From NCBI GenBank assembly GCA_900404475.1, contig OUQQ01000614.1:1-13862 (forward strand): DNA of 13,862 nucleotides, read 5' to 3'. The notes under the pieces are model-generated. The model worked only from the letters and a program-made list of their open reading frames with translations. It was not told the origin of the DNA and searched no databases. Position 1 is the first letter of the stretch, and each line of letters opens with the position of its first letter. Origin of the DNA: Spongospora subterranea (Eukaryota > Endomyxa > Phytomyxea > Plasmodiophorida > Plasmodiophoridae). The translations under genes were made by a program, and so were the position numbers. Below, piece after piece: positions 1 to 9,167 of this stretch.

Positions 1-3000
1 GGCTCCGTATTTGATCCTGATGGGATTATATCCACATATAATTCCACATATTTCTCATCTGGATTACCTGTCTGTGACACAATCCAAAATTACAACAAAT
101 GTTTCTCCCAATTGTGAAATACCATTAATTTTACGTCTGTTCCTTTTTAGTAATTTCGTATTCCACAAAACAATCAATAGCCTTTCTGCCATGATCGTCA
201 GAATCGTTGTCGTCGATATTCGTAAATAGTTTGTAGTTGTTTTTTTTTCACCACAAATTCCATAATCTCATTGTTGTGAAGAGTGATCGTGATCTGATTC
301 GGCAATCAAACAGGCATCGTCGTCGGTTGTGGTTCCGGTTTCCGAGTTTATGGCCATGGACGCGCCCGAGCTGGGCCCGAGGGTCGAGTCGGGCGACGTC
401 GGTCCCTGGGATCATCTGCCGTCTTGGCGCGATCAACCTGGCGGATCTCTGGTCCAGATGATCGTGTCCCCGTTCCATTGTGGGACCAACGCCCCGATTG
501 GCTATCTCGTCATGGGTACGACGCCAATCTCCATTCTTCTGGTCATCCTCCCCAACCCAAACCGAATTCATTGCAAATTTTACGGGAAAGACTGACGCTA
601 TTGATTTCGGCAGTTTTTCGAAAATGTTCTTATTGACTTTTTGTCCAAAACGCATTGGAAAAAAAAACCATTTGATGTCCGTTTAATTTTGGCGAATTCT
701 TCTCGTTGATTTATTGTCGAACAGGAAATGCGATTACCCGACGGAAATATGATCTGTATTCGTCGGTGGTGAACCTTGAAAAGGGCGGGTTCTCAGCGAT
801 ACTTGTGGAAACATCGAGCGAGTCGTGGTCCACGGCGACGTCGTTTGAATGGGTGGGCACAACGGCCGATGGTGTGGTGTCGACCCCGGATATCGCCGCG
901 CTCTACTCCGCCGACCAGCTTCGGCAGTTCTTCGAATCGCGCGACGAACCGTCATTATCGACATTAACGATCGGTAAACGACAAATATTTTTCTCTTCTT
1001 CGTAACGTTCTTTTTGCTCCGAATTTTTTGAGTTCGCGTTGAACGACGTGATTTGAGTTTGTATTGAACTATGTTTTGTTGCTCCTAACAACGCAATACG
1101 TTGAGTGGGATCGCAAGGCAACGGCATTTACGGGATAGATTTGCCAAATTCATCGTTCAACCGCAAAAAACGACATGGTCTTCGCTTGATCGACACTGTT
1201 TGATCAGGGGATATCGAGTATTCGGTGGCGGCGGGATCCGTCGTCGGGACGATGCTCGAGGAGACGCCCGTTGCCGACGCGCTCGGCGACACCAAAGCCA
1301 TCTACGTCATGGGCGTGCCCAATTCCGCCGTCCACGAAGTGATCGTTCGGTCTATGACCTATCAGATCCCTTTCGTCGTGTGTCTGTTCGTCATGAGTTT
1401 CGCCACACTCAAGTTCCTGTGTACGAAAACACACGTTCATTCCCACTCAATCCATTTCCCGTTATTGACCACATTTCCTCCTTCTAGTCGTCAAGTTTAT
1501 CGACCCGATGCAACAGCTTGTCGAGTCCGTTCGAAATAAAAGGTATTTGATTCGATATTCGACGAGTATTCAGCACGTAAATACTTGAGAAACTCATTTA
1601 TACAAAGAGCTGAAGAGTTCGCGTTTGTGCAATCATTCAAGATCTAAAACGTGGTTTTCCCTGGCGAATTCGCCATTGGTGTTCTTGACGTCTTTTTGCC
1701 CTCTCGGATCGACTTGTTTTGTCGTCAATCTATTGAGGTTGTCAGCTGATCTACCATGTCTAACGCCATTGTTATGTCAGAATCTCCGAGTTCAACGAGA
1801 AGGTTCGGGTGATGAAGGCCAACAAATCGGTGCTGGCCAGTCTGATCCTGAAAACGGTCGTCGTTCAAGGGATCATGGCCTGTCTCATTTTCGTCAACAT
1901 CAATATTCTCACCAACTTCGTCGGCGAATTCACTTCAGCTACATCTGAGGTAAATGGAAACCCTTTCTAAAGCTGATTTTGATTACAGAACGTCGTTATC
2001 CAATTTTGTTTTGGTTCTCCCCCTTTTCATCTATACTGAAATGACCAAGAGCCTACTCATTTTCCAATCGGATATCGATTGATTTACTGATAATCATTCG
2101 CAAACAATTGATCTGTTAGCTCGTGCATCTATGGCATATCACGAGTGTGTCGTGTTGTCAAGGCCTCAAATAGTTACACGATATTGCTTTCAAAGCGCCC
2201 TGTGGATACGATTTGTCAGAAAAATCCTTTGCCCAAAGAACCCAACATTTTGCGGTCTTTGTTTGCGACTGACAGAGAACCTCATTGACGTTTATTTTTG
2301 GGAAAAGCAAAACGTTGCGCGTTTGATGATCGTATTCGATTGGTTCAGGGAGCGGTTATGAGTGAGGTGGCGACCGAAAAGGGGAAGCACATATCCGGAT
2401 ACCTGAAAGGCTGGTCCGGATTCGACACACTCCTCAACCCGACCGCAGCGGGCGCCTTCTCCGCCAAGGAGACCGCCAAACTCGACGACGCCGCCATGGC
2501 GCTAGAACTGGATTCTCTTTCCGCTGTATCAATGTACGATTGTTTCACCCCAATGTCGACTTTTTTGAACTGCCTATTTTATCGGAACGTATTGACCTTT
2601 ACCATCAAGTTGTTCAACGTATTGCTCCCTAAAATCAGGTTTGCACGTCTGAGGCGGTTTCCGCAAAATGCCAACGGTTTTTAGTAGTGCACAAAAATTT
2701 TAAACTAGGAAATTAGCAGACGTGGTTCGTTTGGCCATTTTCAAGAAAATTCGAACCGATTTCATATATGATCTTTCCTAGTTTGATTTAAGGTTTGTCG
2801 TTGCAATTTGGGTCTGAATTATTCTCTGGTGGTTGTGATGGATTTCAGGGGTTCCATTGTGATTTCCAGTAGTCATCGGCCCGCTATCGGGTTCCCGTTT
2901 CCCATACCGGATTTGGTCGCAGATATGGCCAAGCAGGATCCATCACGTCGGGCTCCGATGGCCACAACAATTACATGTACCTTGGCCCAGATCAGTATAT

Positions 3001-4180
3001 ATGCCCCCTTCAACTCCGTTCGCGATAATGGTCCCATAATTTGTCGTATTCTCGCTGTACCCGTTAGCAATAGATCAAGTCAGTTGCTCAATTCGATAGT
3101 TTTTTTCTCACTATTGTCGTATATAGGTTCATTGAACAGATCTGTTAAAATGTTATTCAGCGCTCTTTCCTGAACTTTCAAAACAAAATCAGCATTTTGA
3201 ATATGTTTGAAGAAGTTTTTCTTTGAAATTTAAACGTTTTTTTTCCAGTTGTTGATGGAAAACTGGTGATCGGTAATATGGTTGGAGCAATTATGGCAAT
3301 AGATGTGTTCAACGGGAAGGAAACAATCTGGGAACACGCATTGGAAGTGTTTAAGGAAGGATATTTCGGTAATTCTTGCTCCATCTAGTGATGATCAACC
3401 TGCAATCATCAACGTCTTCCCAGGGGCTTTCGTCTGGAATAAATATTCGCGCAACTTCACCACAATATCGAGTGTATTAACGGTAATTGTTTAACCGTCG
3501 ATCAACACCCATTTTACCTCTTTATTTTCAAAGTTTAGACAGAGTATCTGCCTTCCGTGGTTTTCACAAATACTCAGTCAAGAAATTATGCACATTTATC
3601 ATGTTTAACACTATTCGGTGCTGTCGCCATGGACGTGTTTTACTCAACACAATTCTAAAACTCTCAGAGATCAAACGAAGTGTCTTATGGAGTGGACCTG
3701 GTCGGCGATTCGCGCAATATTTTAATGCGCGGACTGGAGAGTGCCTACACCGACAGTGGCATCTACTTGGAACGTAACGTTTGGATTGACGGGCAACAAT
3801 ACTCGGCCTCCGTAGTATCGTTGGTGGGACGAGATGAGCACTCTGTCACGGACTTGACGTTGAACGCCTATTTTGTCCGTGGGGTTGACCAATCGGCATG
3901 GACCCGCCTGTTGTACACAGAGATCGTTATTCAAATTGCAGTGATGGTTGTGGAAATCGTGGCAAATGTATGCAGTTTACTGTTATCCTACCTGCCCATG
4001 CGAAACTTTTTGAACCTGTTAGAGCGCACGTTCACAGTCCCGTCAATGTCGCAACACGAACGGATGGTCATGGACCAAAAGGCTGCGAAAATGATGGCCT
4101 CTCAAGAAGACAACGCCGAAAACGCTGGCGGAACCACGACTTCTAATCACAAGAGTATATACAAAGCAAAAAACCCGTAA
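1..4180 (+). CDS. Multi-pass membrane protein with two tandem Cache-like sensor modules (5' partial, 11 exons)
   Basis: Proposed exons are 1-69, 314-515, 725-973, 1208-1420, 1488-1542, 1781-1949, 2349-2525, 2793-3045, 3249-3368, 3424-3482 and 3668-4180. All introns are GT-AG, the phases agree, and many exon codons end in G or C. The product is at least 692 residues. Module 1 (about 1-224) has a Cache/PAS-like strand VFDPDGIIS, then GYLVMGN and IYVMGVPNSAV just before helix 1 (225-247). A basic loop (248-281) and helix 2 (282-308) follow. Module 2 (309-602) repeats the pattern with VVMDFRGSIVIS, KLVIGN and AYFVRGVDQSAW, then helix 3 (603-630) and a 62-residue cytoplasmic tail. This suggests a ligand-sensing surface protein. 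No kinase, cyclase or other output domain is visible. The true start lies left of the window. The splice model is fairly secure; the Cache assignment rests on motif pattern and topology only. Confidence 0.72.
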
Positions 4181-4244
4181 AGACTTGATTCAAAATGTTA
4201 AAACAGAATGTATTCATTAAATCATGGCCAACAAAACAATTAGT

Positions 4245-4723
4245 CACTCTATTGTGACGTCTTCCCAGGCCAGTAGAGGAATCAAGGCGAAGCTCACAGA
4301 AAATAGAACTTAGAACATGTAAAATGCGTCGGTTGACGACCTCAATCGTTCCATTCGACCAAGAGCAGTAGTCCAATGTAAATGGTGGCCAATAGGCAGC
4401 CTCGGACAGAAATCTTCAATCACCGAGCGGCTGTTGATCCAGTACAATTGTATCCCCATTCCAGATAATCAAACAGGACCTTCTGGTCAAATCTTCATCG
4501 TATGCGAAACAGTATTGGAAGTCTTTGGTCTGCCCATTCCTGCGAATAGGAATAGGTCGCACTTGTTGACGATAAGTCCAATCTTCGTGGCATTCGGCCC
4601 ATACCTTAGTCGAAGAATAGGGAAGCTGGCCTGAATACCTATTTTTAGAACGAGGAATAATAATCTTTTCAGCACTTCCTCAGGAAGATACTGATACGCT
4701 GTGTCGGAGCTTTTCACGACCAT
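4245..4723 (-). pseudogene. Ty3/Gypsy integrase relic
   Basis: Read on the minus strand, the clearest part (4376 down to about 4260) gives YCSWSNGTIEVVNRRIL, the end of a retroviral-type integrase catalytic core around its last acidic residue, followed by CELRL. Just upstream, in a shifted frame, VIEDFCPRLPIGHH matches VVDELCSRLHIAQH of the better-preserved integrase at 5673-7027. The most upstream stretch (4723-4500) has LRLRYGPNAT and NKCDLFLFAG, which could be a worn zinc-binding region, but this is weak. Most of the catalytic core is deleted and frameshifts are present, so this is a dead remnant just past the 3' end of the receptor gene. Confidence 0.6.
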
Positions 4724-4939
4724 GATTCGAACTTCAGTTGGTCTTCTCCCCCAAACCGGGAATATCGACCGTGTTCAGAACGATGCCTCTGCTAATGATC
4801 TGTGAATACGTTTTTCGCTGAAGTTGTGTACTCGCCACTCCGAAGCCATCATCACATTTGTTACACAATCCTCTTCTTTTGCCACGCGCCATGATTTTGC
4901 TTTACCGATGTCTTCCGACATGCTCGACTTGGTCACTCG

Positions 4940-5246
4940 TTCTCGCTGTCTCAATCAGCGGGTGCATTGCCGATCTGGCAATCAACGGGTCACCATCACC
5001 CCAAGCTCGAGGACTGTTTGCGAAAGAACCAATACTCAATGGAGAAGTCATCATTGAGTATGTGGGAATAGTGCACGATTCCGGCTCGGCGTCTGTTGAG
5101 GTGCATGTATAACCCTGTTTGAGATTTCGTCTCGCCAACAACTTTTTCGTGAACCCGTACGATTTGGCGGTTGCCAGTCGAACTGCATTGCGGACGTGTG
5201 GGAAATGTCGACGGGCGAATCGTGAATCCGTATGCAGGACAGCTGC
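4940..5246 (+). pseudogene. SET-domain fragment, left copy
   Basis: The plus strand has features of a histone-lysine methyltransferase SET domain. RCLNQRV and a TITPSS strand come first. After a frame change come GLFAKEPILNGEVIIEYVG, the N-terminal SET strands, and then a stop near 5110. A further frame has LANNFFVNPYDL (about 5130-5166) and then CQSNCIADVWEMSTGES (about 5172-5224), which fits the segment after the usual NHSC motif. About 24 nt carrying the RFINHS part are missing compared with the right copy. There is no post-SET region or start codon context. Frameshifts, a stop and the deletion show it cannot make a full enzyme. It could be a host gene fragment or cargo carried by a mobile element. 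Confidence 0.62.
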
Positions 5247-5507
5247 CTGCCAGCTGTGGTTGATGAACCGGGCCTTGCCGCCAAACTCGTACGCGCCCAC
5301 GAAAAAGTTGTTGACGAGACGAAATGCGTCATTAGTTTTCCTTTGAGCGTCTGTGAGCGAGTCAGATTCGTAGACGATCCCACATTCTCAATGATGAATT
5401 CCCCATTGAATACTGGTTCTTTCCGCGAACAGTCCCGGTTAGTGGCCGGGGTGATGGTGACCCGTGTGCCTGATCGGCACTGTATCCGCTGATGGAGACA
5501 ACGAGAA
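5247..5507 (-). pseudogene. SET-domain fragment, right (inverted) copy
   Basis: On the minus strand this repeats the same gene fragment: SRCLHQRIQCRSG, TITPAT, then KEPVFNGEFIIENVG, and after a frame change VNNFFVGAYEFGGKARF followed by INHSWQ. This copy keeps the SET cofactor-binding motif that the left copy lost, but its expected Cys is Trp (NHSW instead of NHSC). Sequence homologous to the left copy stops right after this motif. It is a diverged, non-functional partner of the left copy. A purine-rich tract lies just outside it. Confidence 0.6.
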
Positions 5508-5557
5508 TGGCCGCACTGTGCTGCCGTTCGGTCGACAGTGGCCAGAACGGAATAGCG

Positions 5558-5600
5558 GTGAAAGAAAGAGAAGAGATAACGAGAGAGAGAAAAAAGAGAG
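5558..5600 (+). repeat. Purine-rich GA simple-sequence tract
   Basis: The stretch is almost entirely A and G, made of GAAA and GAGA repeats with a short GATAAC interruption. It separates the SET palindrome from the 3' end of the retroelement on its right. It is likely a microsatellite-type tract with no coding role. Confidence 0.75.
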
Positions 5601-5672
5601 TGTATTTATTATGAGCGGAAAAGAGTAGCAATAGTTACAAAACAGGGTCGAGGAGTAGCACATTCCCCTCTT

Positions 5673-7027
5673 TCAAACCAGGCTCTGGAGGAGTTCGGCA
5701 GAAAGTGGTTCCATGGGACATGCTTGTATACAGGATTTCACAAGGTGAGGAACATTTAAAACAAGTAAGATAAACGGCTTCCAAGTGAAATCTGATGGCT
5801 CAAAACCCTGCCAGCCGATCACAGTTCAATTTCACACGAATCTGTGTCGCGCCTTAAGTCGCAAATTGAGGAGACGTTATGGTAGCGCCATGTGATGCGA
5901 TATTGTGAAGGAGCAGTGTTGTGAGGTTCAGGGTCTTGTCATCGTAATACATCAGACGTTGGGCATGCATTGCTGAGACCTCCGAGGTGAACAAATTTTT
6001 TACCATGAAAACGTGCGCGTTGTCCACGTCAACAATCTGTGCAAGACAGAACCAGTTAAAACAGGATTTTCTACTCTGACTCGGTAAAGAGCAGAGCACA
6101 TAATCATCTGTAGTAAAATTAATGTCGACGGTGGATCTGTGATTTCGACGAGAACGGTGCTTCTGGCGGGTTGTCTGGATGCACGATCAGCCACTTCCTT
6201 GTGCATGAAATCCAGAGAGTCAGGAAGGTCGACTGTGATCTCATTGATTCGCTGTGGAGCTATAGGAACATTAACAATGGTGTCACTGTAAGGGAGGAAA
6301 ATTGACGAACAATAAACAAAAAGGTTGTAGGTTTTTGAAAATGGTGACGGGAGAGAAACCGATCTTGGGACGGACCCGATGGTTTAGGACCATATTCACG
6401 AGAGGAAGAATATACGGCCAATTGTCATCGAAAGGAAGGCTGAACTCCGACAATACATTTTTTAGAGTGGATAGAATATGTCAATTGACAATCTCTACGG
6501 TCCCGTTGCCCAAAGGAGTGTAGGCGGTACGTGTTGGGCGATATGTAGACGAGAACACAATTCATCAACCACTTTGTTTTTTAAATGCGATCCCTTATCA
6601 GAAAGGTGTTGATAAACTATCCCGAAGCTCTTGAACCAGTCGATATAAGCGAATACCACAGTGAAATGATTGACGTGTTCGCACGCGACCAATTCGACGA
6701 AACAGCTAAGATCGTCCTTCAAGACAAGCACGTACAAAATTGATGTGCTTGGTTGACTTTCGGTTCAGAGATCTATATAAAATCATAGTGTAAAACAGTT
6801 AGGTTNTAGACGAGAACACAATTCATCAACCACTTTGTTTTTTAAATGCGATCCCTTATCAGAAAGGTGTTGATAAACTATCCCGAAGCTCTTGAACCAG
6901 TCGATATAAGCGAATACCACAGTGAAATGATTGACGTGTTCGCACGCGACCAATTCGACGAAACAGCTAAGATCGTCCTTCAAGACAAGCACGTACAAAA
7001 TTGATGTGCTTGGTTGACTTTCGGTTC
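5673..7027 (-). pseudogene. Ty3/Gypsy integrase with C-terminal chromodomain (decayed, oomycete-like)
   Basis: Minus-strand reading from about 7020: YVLVLKDDLSCFVEL starts the catalytic core, and LSDKGSHLKN is the second acidic motif. After a frameshift near 6525, NGTVEIVN holds the last catalytic Glu, followed by a stop and then NWPYILPLVNMVLNH and a further conserved stretch to about 6330. A linker in several frames (6240-5990) has DFMHKEVADRASRQ. Then come VDNAHVFMVKNLF and a short SH3-like/chromo-proximal region ending near 5870. The 5835-5673 segment (LAGFEPSDFTWKPF, VPHLVKS) looks like a chromodomain, which in such elements guides insertion into particular chromatin. Several stops and frameshifts mean it is inactive. 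Part of it is duplicated around the N at 6806, probably an assembly effect. Confidence 0.82.
6546..6805. repeat. Direct duplication, copy 1 (left of single N)
   Basis: This 260-nt block is repeated at an offset of 261 nt as 6807-7066, and I found no mismatch on reading both. It holds the N-terminal half of the integrase core and ends exactly at the N at 6806. The base after both copies continues with TAGACGA. This is what two overlapping contig ends joined by a one-base gap would give. Confidence 0.9.
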
Positions 7028-7066
7028 AGAGATCTATATAAAATCATAGTGTAAAACAGTTAGGTT
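6807..7066. repeat. Direct duplication, copy 2 (right of single N)
   Basis: Second copy of 6546-6805, starting immediately after the N. The integrase reading frame stops at the N, so the integrase ORF in this copy is artificially truncated. The underlying genome probably has one copy. Confidence 0.9.
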
Positions 7067-7111
7067 TAGACGAATGAATAGCGGAACCAAAAGTCAACCA
7101 AGCACATCAAT
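7000..7111. repeat. Short inverted repeat at the junction of two opposed retroelement halves
   Basis: 7000-7020 is the perfect reverse complement of 7091-7111 (21 nt). Pairing extends imperfectly to 6989-7027 and 7084-7123. The arms hold the start of the integrase core on the minus strand and, mirrored, the same codons on the plus strand (SQPSTS in both). The 70-nt loop contains TATATAAA. This marks the point where minus-strand integrase sequence meets plus-strand sequence and suggests an inversion or fold-back joint. Confidence 0.7.
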
Positions 7112-7123
7112 GTTCGCACGTGC

Positions 7124-7224
7124 GGGTGGTTGGGCGGTAGTGGATGGTTGTGCGGTAGGCAGTGGTGCCGCAGCCGCGGGCCGGGGCGGTGCTGCCGCAG
7201 AATTGTGCTGTTCAGACGAAACAG
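7124..7224. other. GC-rich low-complexity segment
   Basis: Unlike the AT-rich surroundings, this stretch is rich in G and C. It reads as Ala/Gly-rich on the plus strand and Pro/Ala-rich on the minus strand (for example APPRPAAAAPLPTAQPS). It sits between the inverted-repeat arm and the first recognisable RT codons. It could be a linker of a retroelement polyprotein or inserted simple sequence; no gene is assigned. Confidence 0.5.
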
Positions 7225-8310
7225 TCAACAACTCTAAACTGGTTATGACAAATTCAGGTTTAACTGATGCACTAATTTTCAGTCAGGGATGTTATCAAGT
7301 GCTGGGTCATCTTCTTTTATCAGGGTTTAACGGTTATGAATACATGATCGATTTGTTTATGACAACAACTATCCCCAAACGACAAATTCTTTACTCGCAT
7401 TGCACATTCCGAATCACTTCTAACCCAAACCGATGTCATCGATATCTCATCGTTTCGTTAAATGGTGCTGACGAATGCACTTTTGACCCAGAAAATGGTA
7501 TCAGCGTTCTCTAATTTTGAATTTCATCGACAGCTGCGGATTTACTGCAATTTCTCGGCGCAACGAACTGGCTCGATTATGTATTTTAAGAACTTTCCGA
7601 TCCAGTACCATCGCTCGTATTGCTGGGTTTAACAAGCAAACCGCTTGGCGAAAAAACACTTCGTGTTATCAATTTGGCAAATGTCACTAAAGATGGAATG
7701 CATTTCGTTGGTCATTAGTTCGATCGCGTTGAATGAACTGATTACCCTGACACATGTTAACGACATGTATCGCCTCTCTATCTTCCCAGATACATCGAAA
7801 GGGTGTTTTTTTCATTTCACAGGTCTCCAACTGAAGATTTGAGGCGGAATTTCCAATGAACTTTTGGCGCCCATCAGCGGCGCTTTTGAAGGCAGTCAAC
7901 GGGGTTGGTCAACCGTCGAAGAATTTTGATTTTCCAATCGTCGAAGTAATACATCTTTTGCAGTTCGTTCGCGTCATTTTTGCTCTTAAATCCCTTCACT
8001 GTAGTCACCGTCAGAATAATCTCTATTTTCCATTTTCCGACAATTTGAATTTCGCTCGCCATTCTGTAGGTCGCCTGACACGATGTGTAATGCAACTTAG
8101 ACAACGTAAGTTCGTAATCACACATTAGTCCTGTCGACGATAACCATCGGGCAGACCAGGAACACCTCCGGGACTAACACTAAGAGCCGACCAATTCGAG
8201 GGTCACTGATTATCTCGAACGCCTTCGCAATCCATTCGACTCTTACAGTATCAGCAATGACTTTATGTGGGCGCCTTTTCTTAGTTTCCAACCGAAAGTT
8301 CTGTTTAAGT
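7225..8310 (+). pseudogene. Ty3/Gypsy reverse transcriptase-RNase H relic (plus strand)
   Basis: RT block 4 appears as NSGLTDALIF (from 7251). The catalytic YxDD site appears as YMID (7341-7352), so one Asp is replaced. SNPNRCHRY and DECTFDPENGIS follow, then two in-frame stops, and AADLLQFLGATNW (from 7533), the RT connection typical of these elements. RNase H begins with MYRLSIFPDTSK (about 7765-7800) and continues as SGAFEGSQRGWSTVEEF (from about 7873) after another stop. It ends with a HISPVDDNHRADQ-like segment (from 8121), matching the usual HI.G..N.WAD end. The frame changes at least twice. It is dead. Its orientation is opposite to the neighbouring integrase, so the two are not one intact element. 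Confidence 0.78.
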
Positions 8311-8317
8311 AGAGAAT

Positions 8318-9060
8318 CTATTATGTGGATCGGAGGAATTCGGGGATATCTTCATTTTGGACAAAGATACATGTTGGTGGAATCTCTCCACCGACATTTA
8401 TGGATATCAGATCGAAATCTTCACCTTCGACTACCTGTTATCGCCCATATCGTTCTTTTCATTTTTTATTTACCGATTCCACCACGACATGGTCAACAAC
8501 CTCTCTCTGATGACCAAGAAAATGATTGACGAAGTCAGAGACATATAACGTTTCAGTATCTCAGCAAAGGTTCTGAAGGTTGGTGTATAGTGTTATTGTT
8601 GATAAAGAAACAGGCGTGGTGTATTGAGGTTTAGATGCGGAAGCGGCTTCAAACCTTTGAAAAACGTGCTCGTATCGGCCACAACACCCAGCATGTTGAA
8701 GGGAGTCGCGTTCCGATTTTACGATGGGTGCCGTTCTATGGCAGTGAGATCAGAGTAATCAGTTGCACCTAGCTGGGTCTGAGATCAACTATCAAACCCA
8801 TATGAAGCAACTGTTGGCTATAGTAAAGGCGTTTCGTTGATGGCGCCATTTTCTGGAGTGTGTTCCACACCAGATCTGGGTGTTTAGACCTCCTAAACAC
8901 TCGGAATATTCACAGGTAGTCAGGCGGCCCACGTGCCACCCATTCGTTTTGAGGAATTCATGAGATTTAGGAGGGAGACGTGTTGTAGTGAGGAAACGTT
9001 CCAGACCGGAATATACGAAAGCACAAGCTGTGCAGGTGGGAATTAAATTGTTGGGGTAGC
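8318..9060 (+). pseudogene. Second Ty3/Gypsy lineage: RT end plus RNase H relic
   Basis: An open stretch ending in a stop at 8546-8548 has ISFFSFFIYRFHHDM and LSLMTKK, matching the FLGFANFYRRFI...LTKK thumb/connection of fungal-type Ty3/Gypsy RT. After a gap, FKPLKNVLVSATTP (about 8650) and SDFTMGAVLWQ (8712-8744) start RNase H. GSEINYQTHMKQLLAIVKAF (about 8775-8834) is its second block. A TGA interrupts it before WRHFLE, and VFRPPKHSEY lies where VFTDHKNLEY is expected. RRPEYTKAQ (about 9010-9040) fits the end of the domain. The usual acidic residues of the three catalytic blocks are changed (TDAS lost, KEL read as KQL, TDHKN read as RPPKH). This differs in type from the RT-RNase H on its left. 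Confidence 0.72.
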
Positions 9061-9167
9061 AGTCAAAATGCAGTTTCAAGTAGTTACTGTCACATTGATA
9101 CAGGTACACGACACTCGGTTTTCATATTTGTAAAAACTTTGACTACACTAAAGTCGAGTTTATGCAA

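Larger units (their letters stand above)
4940..5507. repeat. Imperfect large inverted repeat built from the two SET fragments
   Basis: The left arm 4940-5177 matches the reverse complement of 5247-5507, with a 69-nt spacer. The best block is near the centre: about 45 nt around 5128-5170 pair with 5283-5325 with only a few mismatches. Outer parts are more diverged and carry small indels. A transcript across it could fold into a hairpin a little over 200 nt long. Confidence 0.7.

Noticed and set aside
248..655. 135-codon minus-strand open frame opposite the first receptor exons
   Set aside because: Codon third positions and splice phases support the plus strand; this frame is a shadow of exon 314-515.
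2849..3045. Alternative shorter exon starting at 2849 after TTTCAG
   Set aside because: It is phase-compatible with a donor at 2535, but it would remove the VVVMD strand that module 1 also has; the 2793 start with a donor at 2526 keeps it.
3249..3368. PQQ-like beta-propeller repeat suggested by VDGKLVIGN...MAIDVFNGKE
   Set aside because: Only one such unit occurs, and the spliced protein aligns this stretch with GYLVMGN of module 1, so it is part of the repeated sensor module.
8342..8548. Exon of a third receptor-like protein with a hydrophobic helix
   Set aside because: The FFSFFIYRF...LTKK pattern fits the end of a Ty3/Gypsy RT, and RNase H blocks follow on the same strand.
8792..9109. 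105-codon minus-strand open frame with several Cys and His
   Set aside because: It is antisense to the recognisable plus-strand RNase H and shows no known domain.
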